Source: Patiriisocius sp047730165 (GTDB lineage Bacteria; Bacteroidota; Bacteroidia; Flavobacteriales; Flavobacteriaceae). Taken from it: a DNA stretch of 64,000 nt. Location of the stretch: the NCBI RefSeq assembly GCF_047730165.1, contig NZ_CP159834.1, positions 744,001 to 808,000 of the forward strand. The letters are read 5' to 3'. Shown here one piece after another: positions 25,355 to 33,589 of the stretch (positions within the stretch are counted from its first letter, which is position 1; every line of letters begins with the position of its first letter). Both the position numbers and the translations under genes were made by a program. The notes under the pieces are model-generated. The model made no database searches. It was not told where the DNA came from and saw only the letters and a list, made by a program, of their open reading frames with translations.

Positions 25355-26515
25355 TTATCCTCTAAATAAAAAGAAATCGTCTTTTAAATGTTCTATCCTT
25401 TCATCCTTGTTGGTGATAATATACTCTAGCGCAATATTTGCAAAGTTATTCCCTTTATCTGTGAGAGAAACTATTTGGTCTTTAATGGATATTAAATTAT
25501 TCTTTTCGGCTAAATCAACAACGGTTTTAGCTCTTATTTTTTGCCAATTAATGTGCTCTCGCAAGTGATTAATATGTCGTTCAGCCACTTCGTTATGATT
25601 ATTTAAGTGTAACAAAAACGTGAGTAAAGACACTTCTATCCGTTGTTGTTTCTGGCGATACATCACCGCAATCAGACCTTTATTTGGTGCAAATAAAAAC
25701 ACCATTAAAAATACAAACCCTAACATCGTAGAAATAGAACCTGCAATAGATGCGTCTAACCAGTGCGCTAACCAATAACCCGAAATCGCAGAAAACACTC
25801 CAAACAACACTGAAAGAATGAGCATTTTATTTAAATCTGACGTCAATAAATAAGCCGTAGCAGCCGGCGCAATCATTAATGCCACAACGAGGATGGCGCC
25901 CACTGCCTCAAACGCTCCAACTACGGTCACTGAAGAAATAGACATCAACCCATAATGTAAAATCGCGGGCGAAAATCCTAGAGCAGATGTAAGACCTGCA
26001 TCAAACGTACTCACTTTTAGCTCTTTAAAAAACATAAGTAGAAGCGCTACTGTTATCAGTAAAATCACGCCCATCACCCACAGCGATTTTGGTCCCATAT
26101 CCATACCGCTCATCATAAATCGATCAAAAGGTGCAAAGGCAAGTTCGCCTAATAATACCGCATCCACATCGAGGTGAATATCATTTGCATTTTTTGCAAT
26201 AAGTATCACCCCAATACTAAACAGAGCTGGGAATACCAAGCCAATGGCCGTGTCCTCTTTTACCAATCCTGTCTTCTGAATACGCTCTACTAACACGACC
26301 GTAATAATCCCAGTAACGGCAGCTAGAATGATCAATAGTGGTGAGTTTAAATCTTGTGTGATGAAGAAGCCTAACACAATTCCTGGAAGTATGGAGTGGC
26401 TAATAGCATCACTTATCAAAGCCATTTTCCGAAGGACTAAAAATACGCCCGGAATAGCACAAGCAATGGCTACAACCACGGCTATTAATTGTATTTCTAT
26501 TTGTGGGTTACTCAT
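25355..26515 (-). CDS. Metal ABC transporter permease with C-terminal winged-helix-like tail
   Basis: 386 aa. Residues 1-280 form a standard cluster 9 (ABC-3) manganese/zinc/iron permease with about nine helices and the landmark ISDAISHSILPGIV. The final 95 residues are not membrane-like. They read as a helical domain plus a winged-helix end (NLISIKDQIVSLTDKGNNFA), similar in shape to the DNA-binding part of DtxR-type proteins. The transporter would move Mn(II), Zn(II) or Fe(II) inward. A second permease 61 bases upstream carries a comparable tail, so the two probably form a heterodimer. The tail may regulate transport or expression; that is inference. Confidence 0.9.
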   Translation of the reverse strand: MSNPQIEIQLIAVVVAIACAIPGVFLVLRKMALISDAISHSILPGIVLGFFITQDLNSPLLIILAAVTGIITVVLVERIQKTGLVKEDTAIGLVFPALFSIGVILIAKNANDIHLDVDAVLLGELAFAPFDRFMMSGMDMGPKSLWVMGVILLITVALLLMFFKELKVSTFDAGLTSALGFSPAILHYGLMSISSVTVVGAFEAVGAILVVALMIAPAATAYLLTSDLNKMLILSVLFGVFSAISGYWLAHWLDASIAGSISTMLGFVFLMVFLFAPNKGLIAVMYRQKQQRIEVSLLTFLLHLNNHNEVAERHINHLREHINWQKIRAKTVVDLAEKNNLISIKDQIVSLTDKGNNFANIALEYIITNKDERIEHLKDDFFLFRG

Positions 26516-26576
26516 AATTTTTCTATTCCCTCATCCCAGCACTTCTCCCGCTGAGAAAGAAAGAGTGCAATGATTT

Positions 26577-27704
26577 CTATTGGTTATTTTCTTCTTTTTT
26601 ATCAAACATTGTTCTTGCCTCTTCAAATCCTTTTTGGGTTAATGCCCATTTTTGACCGTCGAGGGTAATCCACTCATTTTCTTCCATTTGCCGCAGCGAA
26701 ATTTTTGTAAATCCTTGAAAGTTATTTAAAATCTTTATAGCGTGTGGGTGCGAAATGTTATCGTGAGTCTCCGCGATCCCAAACATTATTTGTAGCGTCT
26801 TTTTTAATTGCAAATCCCTTCTGTTTCTTCTGAAACGTAACTGGCGGAATAATAGCCCTCTTCCCGGAGAGAAGATAAAAGAGAACAGCACGAAGACACT
26901 TGCGACCAACACAATTACTGGTCCCGTAGACAGGTTATTTTGACTCGCACTAATAGCCGTCCCAAACACCCCCGAAAAAGCACCAAAGATCGCAGCTAAT
27001 AAGACCATAACACTCAACTTATTTGTCCATTGACGAGCAGCTGCAGCTGGCGCCAAAAGCATGGCGCTCATAAGGACTACACCCACCGTTTGTAGGCCTA
27101 ATACAATGGCAAGAACAATAAAAAAGGTAATTGTGATATCTATAAACCTAGTATTAAAACCTAAGGTCTTTGTGTAATCTGCATCAAAAAGCAAGAGCTT
27201 AAATTCTTTCCAGAAGAGCAACATCACCACAAGTGCTAGGCTCGTTACAATGACCATTAGTCGCACATCACTCTCCACTAGAGTTGCCGCTTGACCAAAC
27301 AAATATTTGTCTAACCCCGCTTGATTAGCATTTGGTTGTTTTTGGATGAAGGTCAATAGCAACATCCCAAAACCAAAAAACAAACTCAAGACTAGCCCTA
27401 ACGCTGTATCGCTTTTTAAATGTGTTTTTTCCGTCATTGCACGTATCCAGAATGTCCCAATCAAGCCGCTCACTAAGGCTCCTAATAATAAGATGTTTGA
27501 ATCTTTAGCGCCTGTAATTAAAAAGGCCACCGCGATTCCTGGTAATGCTGCATGCGAAATCGCATCACCCAATAAACTCTCTTTACGCAGCACAGCAAAA
27601 CTTCCTAACATCCCACAAATAGCTCCTAGCACGGCAGTACCAAGTGTAATAGTACGCAAGGTATAGTCATTAAATAAAAGAGAGAAGTATTCGGTAATTG
27701 TCAT
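26577..27704 (-). CDS. Metal ABC transporter permease with C-terminal cytosolic tail
   Basis: 375 aa. Membrane part to about residue 285 with the ABC-3 landmark LGDAISHAALPGIAV and the later MLLAPAAAARQW. A soluble tail of about 85 residues follows, with an Arg-rich linker (LRFRRNRRDL), a helical stretch and a winged-helix-like end (WALTQKGFEEAR). This is the first permease after the ATPase gene. It pairs with the permease just downstream, each supplying half of the membrane channel of a TroCD-like importer. Full length, with no signs of damage. Confidence 0.9.
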   Translation of the reverse strand: MTITEYFSLLFNDYTLRTITLGTAVLGAICGMLGSFAVLRKESLLGDAISHAALPGIAVAFLITGAKDSNILLLGALVSGLIGTFWIRAMTEKTHLKSDTALGLVLSLFFGFGMLLLTFIQKQPNANQAGLDKYLFGQAATLVESDVRLMVIVTSLALVVMLLFWKEFKLLLFDADYTKTLGFNTRFIDITITFFIVLAIVLGLQTVGVVLMSAMLLAPAAAARQWTNKLSVMVLLAAIFGAFSGVFGTAISASQNNLSTGPVIVLVASVFVLFSFIFSPGRGLLFRQLRFRRNRRDLQLKKTLQIMFGIAETHDNISHPHAIKILNNFQGFTKISLRQMEENEWITLDGQKWALTQKGFEEARTMFDKKEENNQ

Positions 27705-27803
27705 GGTATTGATAGTCTTTAGTCGTTATTCGTTAGCAGTAGCATTCACTCTTCAGTTTTAAATTTATTCGCCCATTATTCACAATCGACCTAGTTGTAA
27801 AAA

Positions 27804-28541
27804 CTACTTATTAACCGCCACCTTATAGTTAATCCCATATGTCTTGGTCAAATTATCATCATTAAAAATATCCTTTACGGGTCCTGTGGCTATTTTTTTT
27901 ACGTTTAAGAAGGTCACCCAATCAAAATATTCTGGCACCGTTTGTAAATCGTGATGCACTACAACCAGTGTTTTCCCTGCTTTCCTTAGTTCTTTTAAGA
28001 TATTAATGATGGCAATTTCGGTGCTAGCATCCACTCCCTGGAAGGGTTCATCCATAAAATAGATAGAAGCATTTTGGACCAATGCTCTGGCTAAAAATAC
28101 CCGCTGTTGCTGCCCACCACTTAACTGACTTATCTGTCTACTTTTAAATGACAACATTCCTACTTTTTCTAAAGCTTCTAAAGAGGCTTTTTTTTCTTTT
28201 TGACCTGGACGTTTTATCCAGCCCAAACTACCATAGGTTCCCATCATCACAACATCAAGAGCAGTGGTAGGGAAATCCCAATCCACACTGCCTTTTTGCG
28301 GGACGTAGGCTACAAGTTTACGCTGTTTTTTATAAGGCTTTCCGTAAATAGCAACACTCCCAGCAATAGGATCGATAATCCCCAAAATAGATTTTATAAG
28401 CGTAGATTTTCCTGCACCGTTAGGCCCGACAATTGCCATAAGTACGCCTTCTGGCACGACGAGGTCAATGTCCCAAAGCACGGGCTTGTAGTTATACGCT
28501 ACCGTTAAATCGTCTACTTGTATGGCTATCTTTTGACTCAT
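27804..28541 (-). CDS. Metal ABC transporter ATP-binding protein
   Basis: 245 aa nucleotide-binding subunit. Walker A is GPNGAGKST near residue 38, the Q-loop region is VAYVPQKGSVDWDFP, the signature is LSGGQQQR near 143, Walker B is SIYFMDEP, and the H-loop is VVHHDL. The VPQKGSVDWDFP sequence is characteristic of manganese/zinc/iron importers of the TroB/MntB kind rather than ZnuC. It powers the two permeases downstream and takes cargo from the lipoprotein encoded just upstream. The gap to that gene is about 150 bases and contains no obvious terminator. Confidence 0.93.
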   Translation of the reverse strand: MSQKIAIQVDDLTVAYNYKPVLWDIDLVVPEGVLMAIVGPNGAGKSTLIKSILGIIDPIAGSVAIYGKPYKKQRKLVAYVPQKGSVDWDFPTTALDVVMMGTYGSLGWIKRPGQKEKKASLEALEKVGMLSFKSRQISQLSGGQQQRVFLARALVQNASIYFMDEPFQGVDASTEIAIINILKELRKAGKTLVVVHHDLQTVPEYFDWVTFLNVKKIATGPVKDIFNDDNLTKTYGINYKVAVNK

Positions 28542-28690
28542 CTTTCAAATTATTAAATCGGTAATTCGGCAACTAGTTTTTTCTATTCACTTAATTCTTT
28601 AGTCTTCCTACTCGTTCAATTCTATTAAAATCACAACTATTAGCAGGCCTGTAGCGACACCTTGCAGGTTTTTCGGATGTCAATTAAATC

Positions 28691-29596
28691 CTATTTCAAG
28701 GCATTCACAATTGTATTGACATTATAGGTAAACATCCCTATATAAGTCCCCTCGTCTGTACCGGGATTCCCCAGCGCATCACTATATAATGATCCGCCTA
28801 TAGTCACCGCGTGATTTTTAGAAAGCACTGCTGCCTCAAGTGCTTCAATCGTTCTTCGTGGTACTGAGCTTTCTACAAAAATCGCCTTTACATTATTGTC
28901 TATAATAAATTGACTTAAGCGTTGCACGTCCTGAACACCTGCTTCTGTTGCGGTGGATAGGCCTTGCAATCCAACTACATTAAAACCGTATGATTTTCCG
29001 AAGTAATTAAAAGCATCGTGTGCTGTAACTAATATTCTTTTCTCCTCAGGCAGTGTTGCAATCGTTTCTTTAATGGCAATCTCAAGAGCTTCTAGTTTTT
29101 CTAAATACTTCTTTTCATTTTCACTAAAAGCTAATGTGTGCGCAGGATCTGCTTCAGAAAGTTGAGCGGTTATTGTTTTTGCAAAATTTTTGAAAAACTG
29201 GATATTAAACCAAACGTGTGGATCATAGTTTGAAGCAAAATACTCACTATCAATCAATTCTTCTTTGGGTAGAAACTCACCAAGAGCAATAGTTTTTTTT
29301 GAGCTACCCATTTTTTCAAACACTTCAACTAGTTTCCCTTCTAAGTGCAGGCCATTGTAAAAAATGATATCTGCCCCTGCTAATTTAGATACGTCACCTT
29401 CACTAGCCTTATATAAATGCGGATCAACTCCCGCACCCATGAGGCCTTTTATTTCAACAAGGTCACCACCTATATTATTCACAAGATCCGTGAGCATCGA
29501 GGTTGTGGTTACTACTTTTAGTTTCCCCGACTTGTCTTTGTTATCCTTGCAGCTTATAAGTACTAAAGCGGCTATTATTAAAATGTACTTTTTCAT
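28691..29596 (-). CDS. TroA-like metal-binding lipoprotein of ABC importer
   Basis: 301 aa with lipobox LISC (Cys16). It is a cluster 9 (A-1) solute-binding protein: GVDPHLYKASEGDV, YNGLHLEGKL, YDPHVWFN, AHDAFNYFGKSYGF and a late SDALGNPGTDEGTY. By family alignment the metal ligands are His in DPHL, His in DPHVW, His in AHDAF and a C-terminal Asp. This three-His set resembles TroA (zinc or manganese) more than PsaA-type proteins, where the third position is Glu. The protein sits on the periplasmic side and hands metal to the permeases. It starts 28 bases after the regulator stop, so the two are one operon. Confidence 0.92.
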   Translation of the reverse strand: MKKYILIIAALVLISCKDNKDKSGKLKVVTTTSMLTDLVNNIGGDLVEIKGLMGAGVDPHLYKASEGDVSKLAGADIIFYNGLHLEGKLVEVFEKMGSSKKTIALGEFLPKEELIDSEYFASNYDPHVWFNIQFFKNFAKTITAQLSEADPAHTLAFSENEKKYLEKLEALEIAIKETIATLPEEKRILVTAHDAFNYFGKSYGFNVVGLQGLSTATEAGVQDVQRLSQFIIDNNVKAIFVESSVPRRTIEALEAAVLSKNHAVTIGGSLYSDALGNPGTDEGTYIGMFTYNVNTIVNALK

Positions 29597-29624
29597 TATT
29601 TATTTCTGAAATATTAAATAATTA

Positions 29625-30281
29625 TTAATTAGTCTGTACATATAAATTTTCGGCTATTTTTTTTGAGATGAAAGATTGGTCTCTTCCTACTTCTATCACC
29701 ATAGAACCATCAAAAAATTCTTTGCCCAATACATTGATTTTTGTACCTATACTTATATTTTTCTTGTCTAAAAACTGAAGAAACTCTGGGCTAGATTCTT
29801 TAACACCTACACAAACACCGCGTTGTCCCTTATTGAGTTTGAACAGTAGTTTCTTTTCGGTTTTCTTGAAATTTCCATTTTCATCAGGAATGGGATCACC
29901 GTGTGGATCAAAGTCTGGGTTGCCCAAAAAGGTATTCAGTCTAATTATTAGCTCATCGCTTTGAATGTGTTCTAACTGCTCTGCGATGTCATGAACCTCG
30001 TCCCAGTGAAAGTTGAGCTTATCAACTAAGAACACTTCCCAAAGACGGTGTTTTCTTATCACCCCAGCTGCTATCTTCTTTCCCTGATCAGTAAGTGCTG
30101 CACCCTTGTATTTCCGATAAGAGAGCACTTTTTTTTCTGCCAACTTCTGCACCATATCTGTCACAGATGAAGGCTTGGTATCCATAGCATCTGCTATGGC
30201 ATTTGTAGATACATCTTTATCACTTTGCGATTGCAAGTGATAGATCGTTTTTATATAATTTTCCTCTGCGTACGTAAACAT
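29625..30281 (-). CDS. DtxR/MntR-family metal-dependent repressor (TroR-like)
   Basis: 218 aa. An N-terminal winged helix (about 1-65, EENYIKTIYHLQ and KPSSVTDMVQKLAEK) is followed by the metal-binding dimerisation domain (about 66-145: RKHRLWEVFLV, HWDEVHDIAEQLEH, GNPDFDPHGDPIP). A C-terminal SH3/FeoA-like domain (about 150-218) completes the long form of the family. It is the first gene of the metal importer operon, an order like Treponema tro. A 16-base palindrome lies 44 bases upstream of its start, suggesting autorepression when metal is bound. A similar box covers the feoA transcript start, so feoAB may be in the same regulon. Confidence 0.93.
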   Translation of the reverse strand: MFTYAEENYIKTIYHLQSQSDKDVSTNAIADAMDTKPSSVTDMVQKLAEKKVLSYRKYKGAALTDQGKKIAAGVIRKHRLWEVFLVDKLNFHWDEVHDIAEQLEHIQSDELIIRLNTFLGNPDFDPHGDPIPDENGNFKKTEKKLLFKLNKGQRGVCVGVKESSPEFLQFLDKKNISIGTKINVLGKEFFDGSMVIEVGRDQSFISKKIAENLYVQTN

Positions 30282-30324
30282 ACGGCAAAGGTAAAGTTAT
30301 TTTTCGACAAGTATCTATTTAATA

Positions 30325-30340
30325 TTTAGGCTTAACTAAA
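30325..30340 (-). promoter_or_regulatory. Candidate operator of the metal regulator operon
   Basis: TTTAGGCTTAACTAAA is an imperfect palindrome (outer TTTAG/CTAAA) of DtxR/MntR type, 44 bases upstream of the regulator ATG. It is the counterpart of the box at 21741. A perfect TACCTTTG -7 element lies between it and the start (30293-30286), so close to the ATG that the message could be nearly leaderless. Confidence 0.55.
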
Positions 30341-30497
30341 TTTTATGAGTTTTCGAAACTATTTTCACAATTTACTTTGGATGTAATTGCTAGTGTAAGT
30401 ATCCCTTTTTGTCATGAAAAAAACAATATAAAACACCTGAGTGATGTTCCCAAGATCTAAGCGGAATAAAAGACCAAGTTGTAAAGAAAGGTGGGCA

Positions 30498-31229
30498 CTA
30501 GAATCCACGCTCTTTCTGCAGCTGCTCATAGGCTTCTTGTACAGCACGGAATTTCTCTTCGGCCCCCTTTTGGTAGGCCTTGTCCATATGAACCAGCTTA
30601 TCTGGATGATACTTTTTTGCCATGGTACGGTATGCCTTTTTCACTTCGGCATCCGTGACTGAGCGGTCTATTTCTAAAATTTTATAAGCACTATCTGGTT
30701 TCTTGAAGAACATCGCCTTAATACTCGTGAAATCTGCTCCTTGAATAGCGAGGTAGGTTGCTATTTGCTGGATGACATTTACTTCAGATGTTGTGACATG
30801 ACCATCTGCATTTGCAATGCTAAAAAGAAAGTGAAGTATTTGTAATCTACTTTCGTATCGTGTTCTCGATCTTAAATGCATGGCTATACGCTGTGCAGAA
30901 ACATCTCTTTTTTTGATGACGTCATTAAAGATTTTAAACGTGGCGTTTGCTCTTTCTTTGCCGTAGGCTTGCACAAAATACTGTCGTACGTAGTCGAGCT
31001 CACTCTGGCTTACTTTTCCGTCAGCTTTAATAACGAACGATGAGAGTGATAACAGGTTAAGTTCGAAATCTGCTGGTGAAACTTGATCTCCACGACTTCT
31101 TTGTTGTTGAAAAACATCGCCAAAACCCCCGCCCGAAAACGTGCTCCGCTGTCCGCCACCAGACCCACTCATCTTGCTAAACATGTATCGCAAAAACCAA
31201 AAAACAATTAGAATAAGTAAAAACTTCAT
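30498..31229 (-). CDS. TerB/DnaJ-domain membrane-anchored co-chaperone (DjlA-like)
   Basis: 243 aa. An N-terminal membrane helix (about 2-18) is followed by a Gly/Ser/Gln-rich linker. A TerB-like helical domain (about 55-170) has the acidic loops KADGKVSQSE and NADGHVTTSE. A C-terminal J domain (about 178-243) has the HPD triad in YHPDKL. DjlA-type proteins recruit and stimulate DnaK at the inner membrane. In the J domain ILEIDRSVTDAEVKKAYR is the expected helix II. TATCTTTG on the minus strand at 31258-31251 is a good -7 promoter element about 20 bases ahead of the start. Confidence 0.88.
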   Translation of the reverse strand: MKFLLILIVFWFLRYMFSKMSGSGGGQRSTFSGGGFGDVFQQQRSRGDQVSPADFELNLLSLSSFVIKADGKVSQSELDYVRQYFVQAYGKERANATFKIFNDVIKKRDVSAQRIAMHLRSRTRYESRLQILHFLFSIANADGHVTTSEVNVIQQIATYLAIQGADFTSIKAMFFKKPDSAYKILEIDRSVTDAEVKKAYRTMAKKYHPDKLVHMDKAYQKGAEEKFRAVQEAYEQLQKERGF

Positions 31230-31541
31230 AGAATAAATAACAATCTAGTGCAAAGATAAGTAATCAATAAAGGCTTTATGTTACAGGTGGAAAGAACTTC
31301 CTACTTGTCATTATGCTTTTTTTACTCATTTCTGAAATGAGCAGTACAATCAAAAAGGGCTTCAAAAAGATAAAGCGGTTCTTAACATATAGATTTATAT
31401 ATTGAATCTCTTTAATATTTCCGAAGCGATAACAATAAAGAATACCAATGAGTTCATTGACTTTACAAATTGATCTTAGGCGAATTGCTGTTAGTAATTT
31501 GTATCTTTACCGTCTAAGAAATTCAATTAAAAGAAACGATT
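31230..31541. other. Divergent intergenic region with a perfect palindrome
   Basis: This 312-base stretch separates the divergent DnaJ-like and bacilliredoxin genes and holds no convincing ORF. It contains the minus -7 element at 31251-31258, the perfect palindrome CTCATTTC-T-GAAATGAG (31325-31341), one exact copy of the dispersed 10-mer (31417-31426), and a TATCTTTA promoter-like element on the plus strand at 31502-31509. Confidence 0.6.
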
Positions 31542-31952
31542 ATGTATCCAGCAGATTTAATAAAACCAATGAGAGAAGACCTGACAAACATCGGGTTTTC
31601 AGAATTACATACAGCACAAGACGTGACAAACGCATTGAGCAAAGAAGGAACTACGTTAGTGGTTGTAAATTCAGTTTGTGGATGTGCAGCGGCTAATGCG
31701 AGACCAGGAGCGAGAATGTCATTACAAAATGCAAAATCTCCAGATCACTTAGTGACGGTTTTTGCAGGTGTAGACCGCGATGCAGTAGATGCAGCTAGAG
31801 CGGCAATGGTACCTTTCCCACCTAGCTCACCATCTATGGCGTTGTTTAAAAATGGTGAATTAGTACATATGCTCGAGCGTCATCATATAGAAGGACGTCC
31901 AGCAGATATGATTTCAGAAAACTTAATGGGAGCTTTTAACCAACATTGCTAA
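31542..31952 (+). CDS. BrxA/BrxB-family bacilliredoxin
   Basis: 136 aa thioredoxin-like protein of the YphP/YqiW family. The active-site loop is NSVCGCAAANARPG, with the CGC motif near residue 48. The family tail has LFKNGELVHMLERHHIEGR and ends in Cys. In Firmicutes such proteins remove bacillithiol from oxidised proteins, and many Bacteroidota also make bacillithiol, so the same redox-repair role is plausible. It seems monocistronic: a promoter-like element lies 33 bases upstream and two hairpins downstream. It resembles the family over its whole length. Confidence 0.9.
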   Translation: MYPADLIKPMREDLTNIGFSELHTAQDVTNALSKEGTTLVVVNSVCGCAAANARPGARMSLQNAKSPDHLVTVFAGVDRDAVDAARAAMVPFPPSSPSMALFKNGELVHMLERHHIEGRPADMISENLMGAFNQHC

Positions 31953-31960
31953 CCTCGACT

Positions 31961-31979
31961 TTACTCGGATACCGAGTAA
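31961..31979 (+). terminator. Short hairpin after the bacilliredoxin gene
   Basis: TTACTCGG-ATA-CCGAGTAA is a perfect eight-base-pair stem with a three-base loop, eight bases after the stop, followed by the weakly T-rich CTTTCTTCT. It may act together with the stronger terminator at 32019. Confidence 0.4.
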
Positions 31980-32018
31980 TCTTTCTTCTCCCATAGGAAG
32001 AAGAAATTATAAGTTTTA

Positions 32019-32062
32019 AAAGACTAAAAGGGAATGAAAATCATTCTCTTTTAGTCTTTTTT
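32019..32062 (+). terminator. Strong Rho-independent terminator
   Basis: A nearly perfect 19-base-pair stem (32019-32037 with 32041-32059, core AGACTAAAAGGGAATGA) has a three-base loop and a T run. It ends the bacilliredoxin transcript 50 bases before the next gene. Confidence 0.85.
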
Positions 32063-32111
32063 ATTGACTAGCATTTCTATATTTACCACCTTAACAACGA
32101 TATAACATTTT

Positions 32112-32858
32112 TTGAAGCAAATTTTAAAAATACTATCCTACCCATTTTCTGTACTGTTCTACTTGTGCTTTGGATTATCCTTAGTGGTTTTTCATCCTTT
32201 GCAATGGATCGGGCTCAACACTTTTGGCTACAAAGGTCACAAAGTGATGGTAGACACTCTACAGTGGTGTTTAATGCGCTGTCTTAATATTCTGGGCACT
32301 CGTTTTACTTTTACAATAGAAGGAGAACTCCCTAAAAACGTTCCGCTTATTATTATAAGTAATCACCAGAGTATGTGGGATATCCCCCCGGTAATCTGGA
32401 AGTTAAGAAACCACCATCCCAAGTTTATTTCTAAAAAAGAATTAGGTAAAGGCATTCCTTCTGTATCCTATAATTTAAGAAACGGTGGCTCTGTACTAAT
32501 TGACAGAAAAGACCCTATACAAGCGATGGAGCAAATAGTAAAAATAGCTCGTTACGCATCACAATTTAATAGGAGTGTGGTCATCTATCCAGAAGGAACA
32601 CGAAGCCGTGATGGCTATCCTAAGCCTTGGAAAAAACGCGGACTAGATACTTTAATAAAAGAAATGCCTGATGGCTATTTACTGCCCATGAGCATCAGTA
32701 ATAGCTGGAAGCTACAGCGATATGGGATGTTCCCTTTACCGCTAGGGGCTCATTTAAAATTTATCGCGCATCCAGTCATTAAAATAGCAAATCATACACC
32801 AGAAGAACTTATTTCAATGACAGAAAAATTAGTTATTGATAACATCTCACATGACTAG
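32112..32858 (+). CDS. Lysophospholipid acyltransferase (PlsC family), second copy
   Basis: TTG start, 248 aa. An N-terminal membrane region (about 8-30) precedes the catalytic NHQSMWD (HX4D) near residue 84 and the YPEGTRSRDG block near 158, then a conserved LPMSISNSWK. It is closer to the canonical 1-acyl-glycerol-3-phosphate acyltransferase than the copy at 17081, since it has the full EGTRS motif. It acts at the inner membrane in phospholipid synthesis. Its last codons overlap the HD-hydrolase gene by eight bases, showing tight operon coupling. Confidence 0.9.
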   Translation: MKQILKILSYPFSVLFYLCFGLSLVVFHPLQWIGLNTFGYKGHKVMVDTLQWCLMRCLNILGTRFTFTIEGELPKNVPLIIISNHQSMWDIPPVIWKLRNHHPKFISKKELGKGIPSVSYNLRNGGSVLIDRKDPIQAMEQIVKIARYASQFNRSVVIYPEGTRSRDGYPKPWKKRGLDTLIKEMPDGYLLPMSISNSWKLQRYGMFPLPLGAHLKFIAHPVIKIANHTPEELISMTEKLVIDNISHD

Positions 32859-33510
32859 TCCTTTAGAAATTTTAATTCACAACACTATTGCCTTCGTTAA
32901 AGAAGAATTAGCATACGCAGAAGGAGGTCACGATTGGTTTCACATCGAGCGTGTCTATAAAAACGCAATACTTATTGCCGAAAAGGAACTGGTAGATCTT
33001 ACCGTTGTGCGCCTTGCAGCCTTGCTTCACGATATTGCAGACGCTAAGTTTAATGATGGAAATGACGAGATTGGTCCTCAAACCGCTGATAATTTTTTAA
33101 TGACGCAGGACATTCCAGAAGCTACAAGAAACCATGTGGTACAGATAATTGCCAACGTTTCTTTTAAAGGTGGAAAAGCTGTAAAGACTTTCCATTCTAA
33201 AGAACTGGAAGTCGTTCAAGATGCGGATAGACTTGACGCACTGGGAGCGATAGGGATTGCGCGCACTTTTAATTATGGTGGTTTTAAAAACCGTAAAATC
33301 TATGACCCAACCATAGAACCACAACTAAGAATGACTCCTGCCGAGTACAAAACCTCAACAGCACCAACCATTAATCATTTTTATGAAAAGCTATTGTTGC
33401 TCAAGGATAAAATGAACACGGTAGCTGGCAAAAAGATTGCTCAAGAACGACACCTATTTATGGAACAATTTCTTGCGCAATTTTATGCAGAATGGGAAGG
33501 TAAGAAGTGA
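32851..33510 (+). CDS. HD-domain phosphohydrolase
   Basis: I chose the ATG at 32851, which overlaps the acyltransferase stop by eight bases; the frame also allows a TTG at 32836. The 219 aa protein has HD-family metal motifs: His in HDWFHIERV, LLHDIADAKF with the HD pair, and a downstream Asp in QDADRLDALGAIG. Related YedJ-like proteins hydrolyse nucleotides or other phosphate esters in the cytosol. The substrate here is unknown, and coupling to an acyltransferase does not settle it. It is convergent with the S9 peptidase gene. Confidence 0.88.
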   Translation: MTSPLEILIHNTIAFVKEELAYAEGGHDWFHIERVYKNAILIAEKELVDLTVVRLAALLHDIADAKFNDGNDEIGPQTADNFLMTQDIPEATRNHVVQIIANVSFKGGKAVKTFHSKELEVVQDADRLDALGAIGIARTFNYGGFKNRKIYDPTIEPQLRMTPAEYKTSTAPTINHFYEKLLLLKDKMNTVAGKKIAQERHLFMEQFLAQFYAEWEGKK

Positions 33511-33512
33511 GT

Positions 33513-33553
33513 CTAAAAATAAAAAATACAGCTTAAAACTATGTTTTAGGCTG
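33513..33553 (-). terminator. Terminator of the S9 peptidase gene
   Basis: CAGCTTAAAAC (33529-33539) pairs with GTTTTAGGCTG (33543-33553), with one wobble. On the minus strand a long T-rich tail follows, so it best serves the minus-strand gene ending at 33590. Confidence 0.65.
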
Positions 33554-33589
33554 CATTTGATTATTAATAATTGTCTTCTGCATGAAGAC

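Noticed and set aside
28640..28680. CCTGTAGCGACACCTTGCAGG segment as terminator between the metal lipoprotein and ATPase genes
   Set aside because: Only four base pairs can form at the ends and the interior does not pair well, so I left the operon uninterrupted.
30365..30547. 60-codon minus-strand frame at the end of the DnaJ-like gene
   Set aside because: It overlaps the end of the J-domain gene in another frame and has no coding character.
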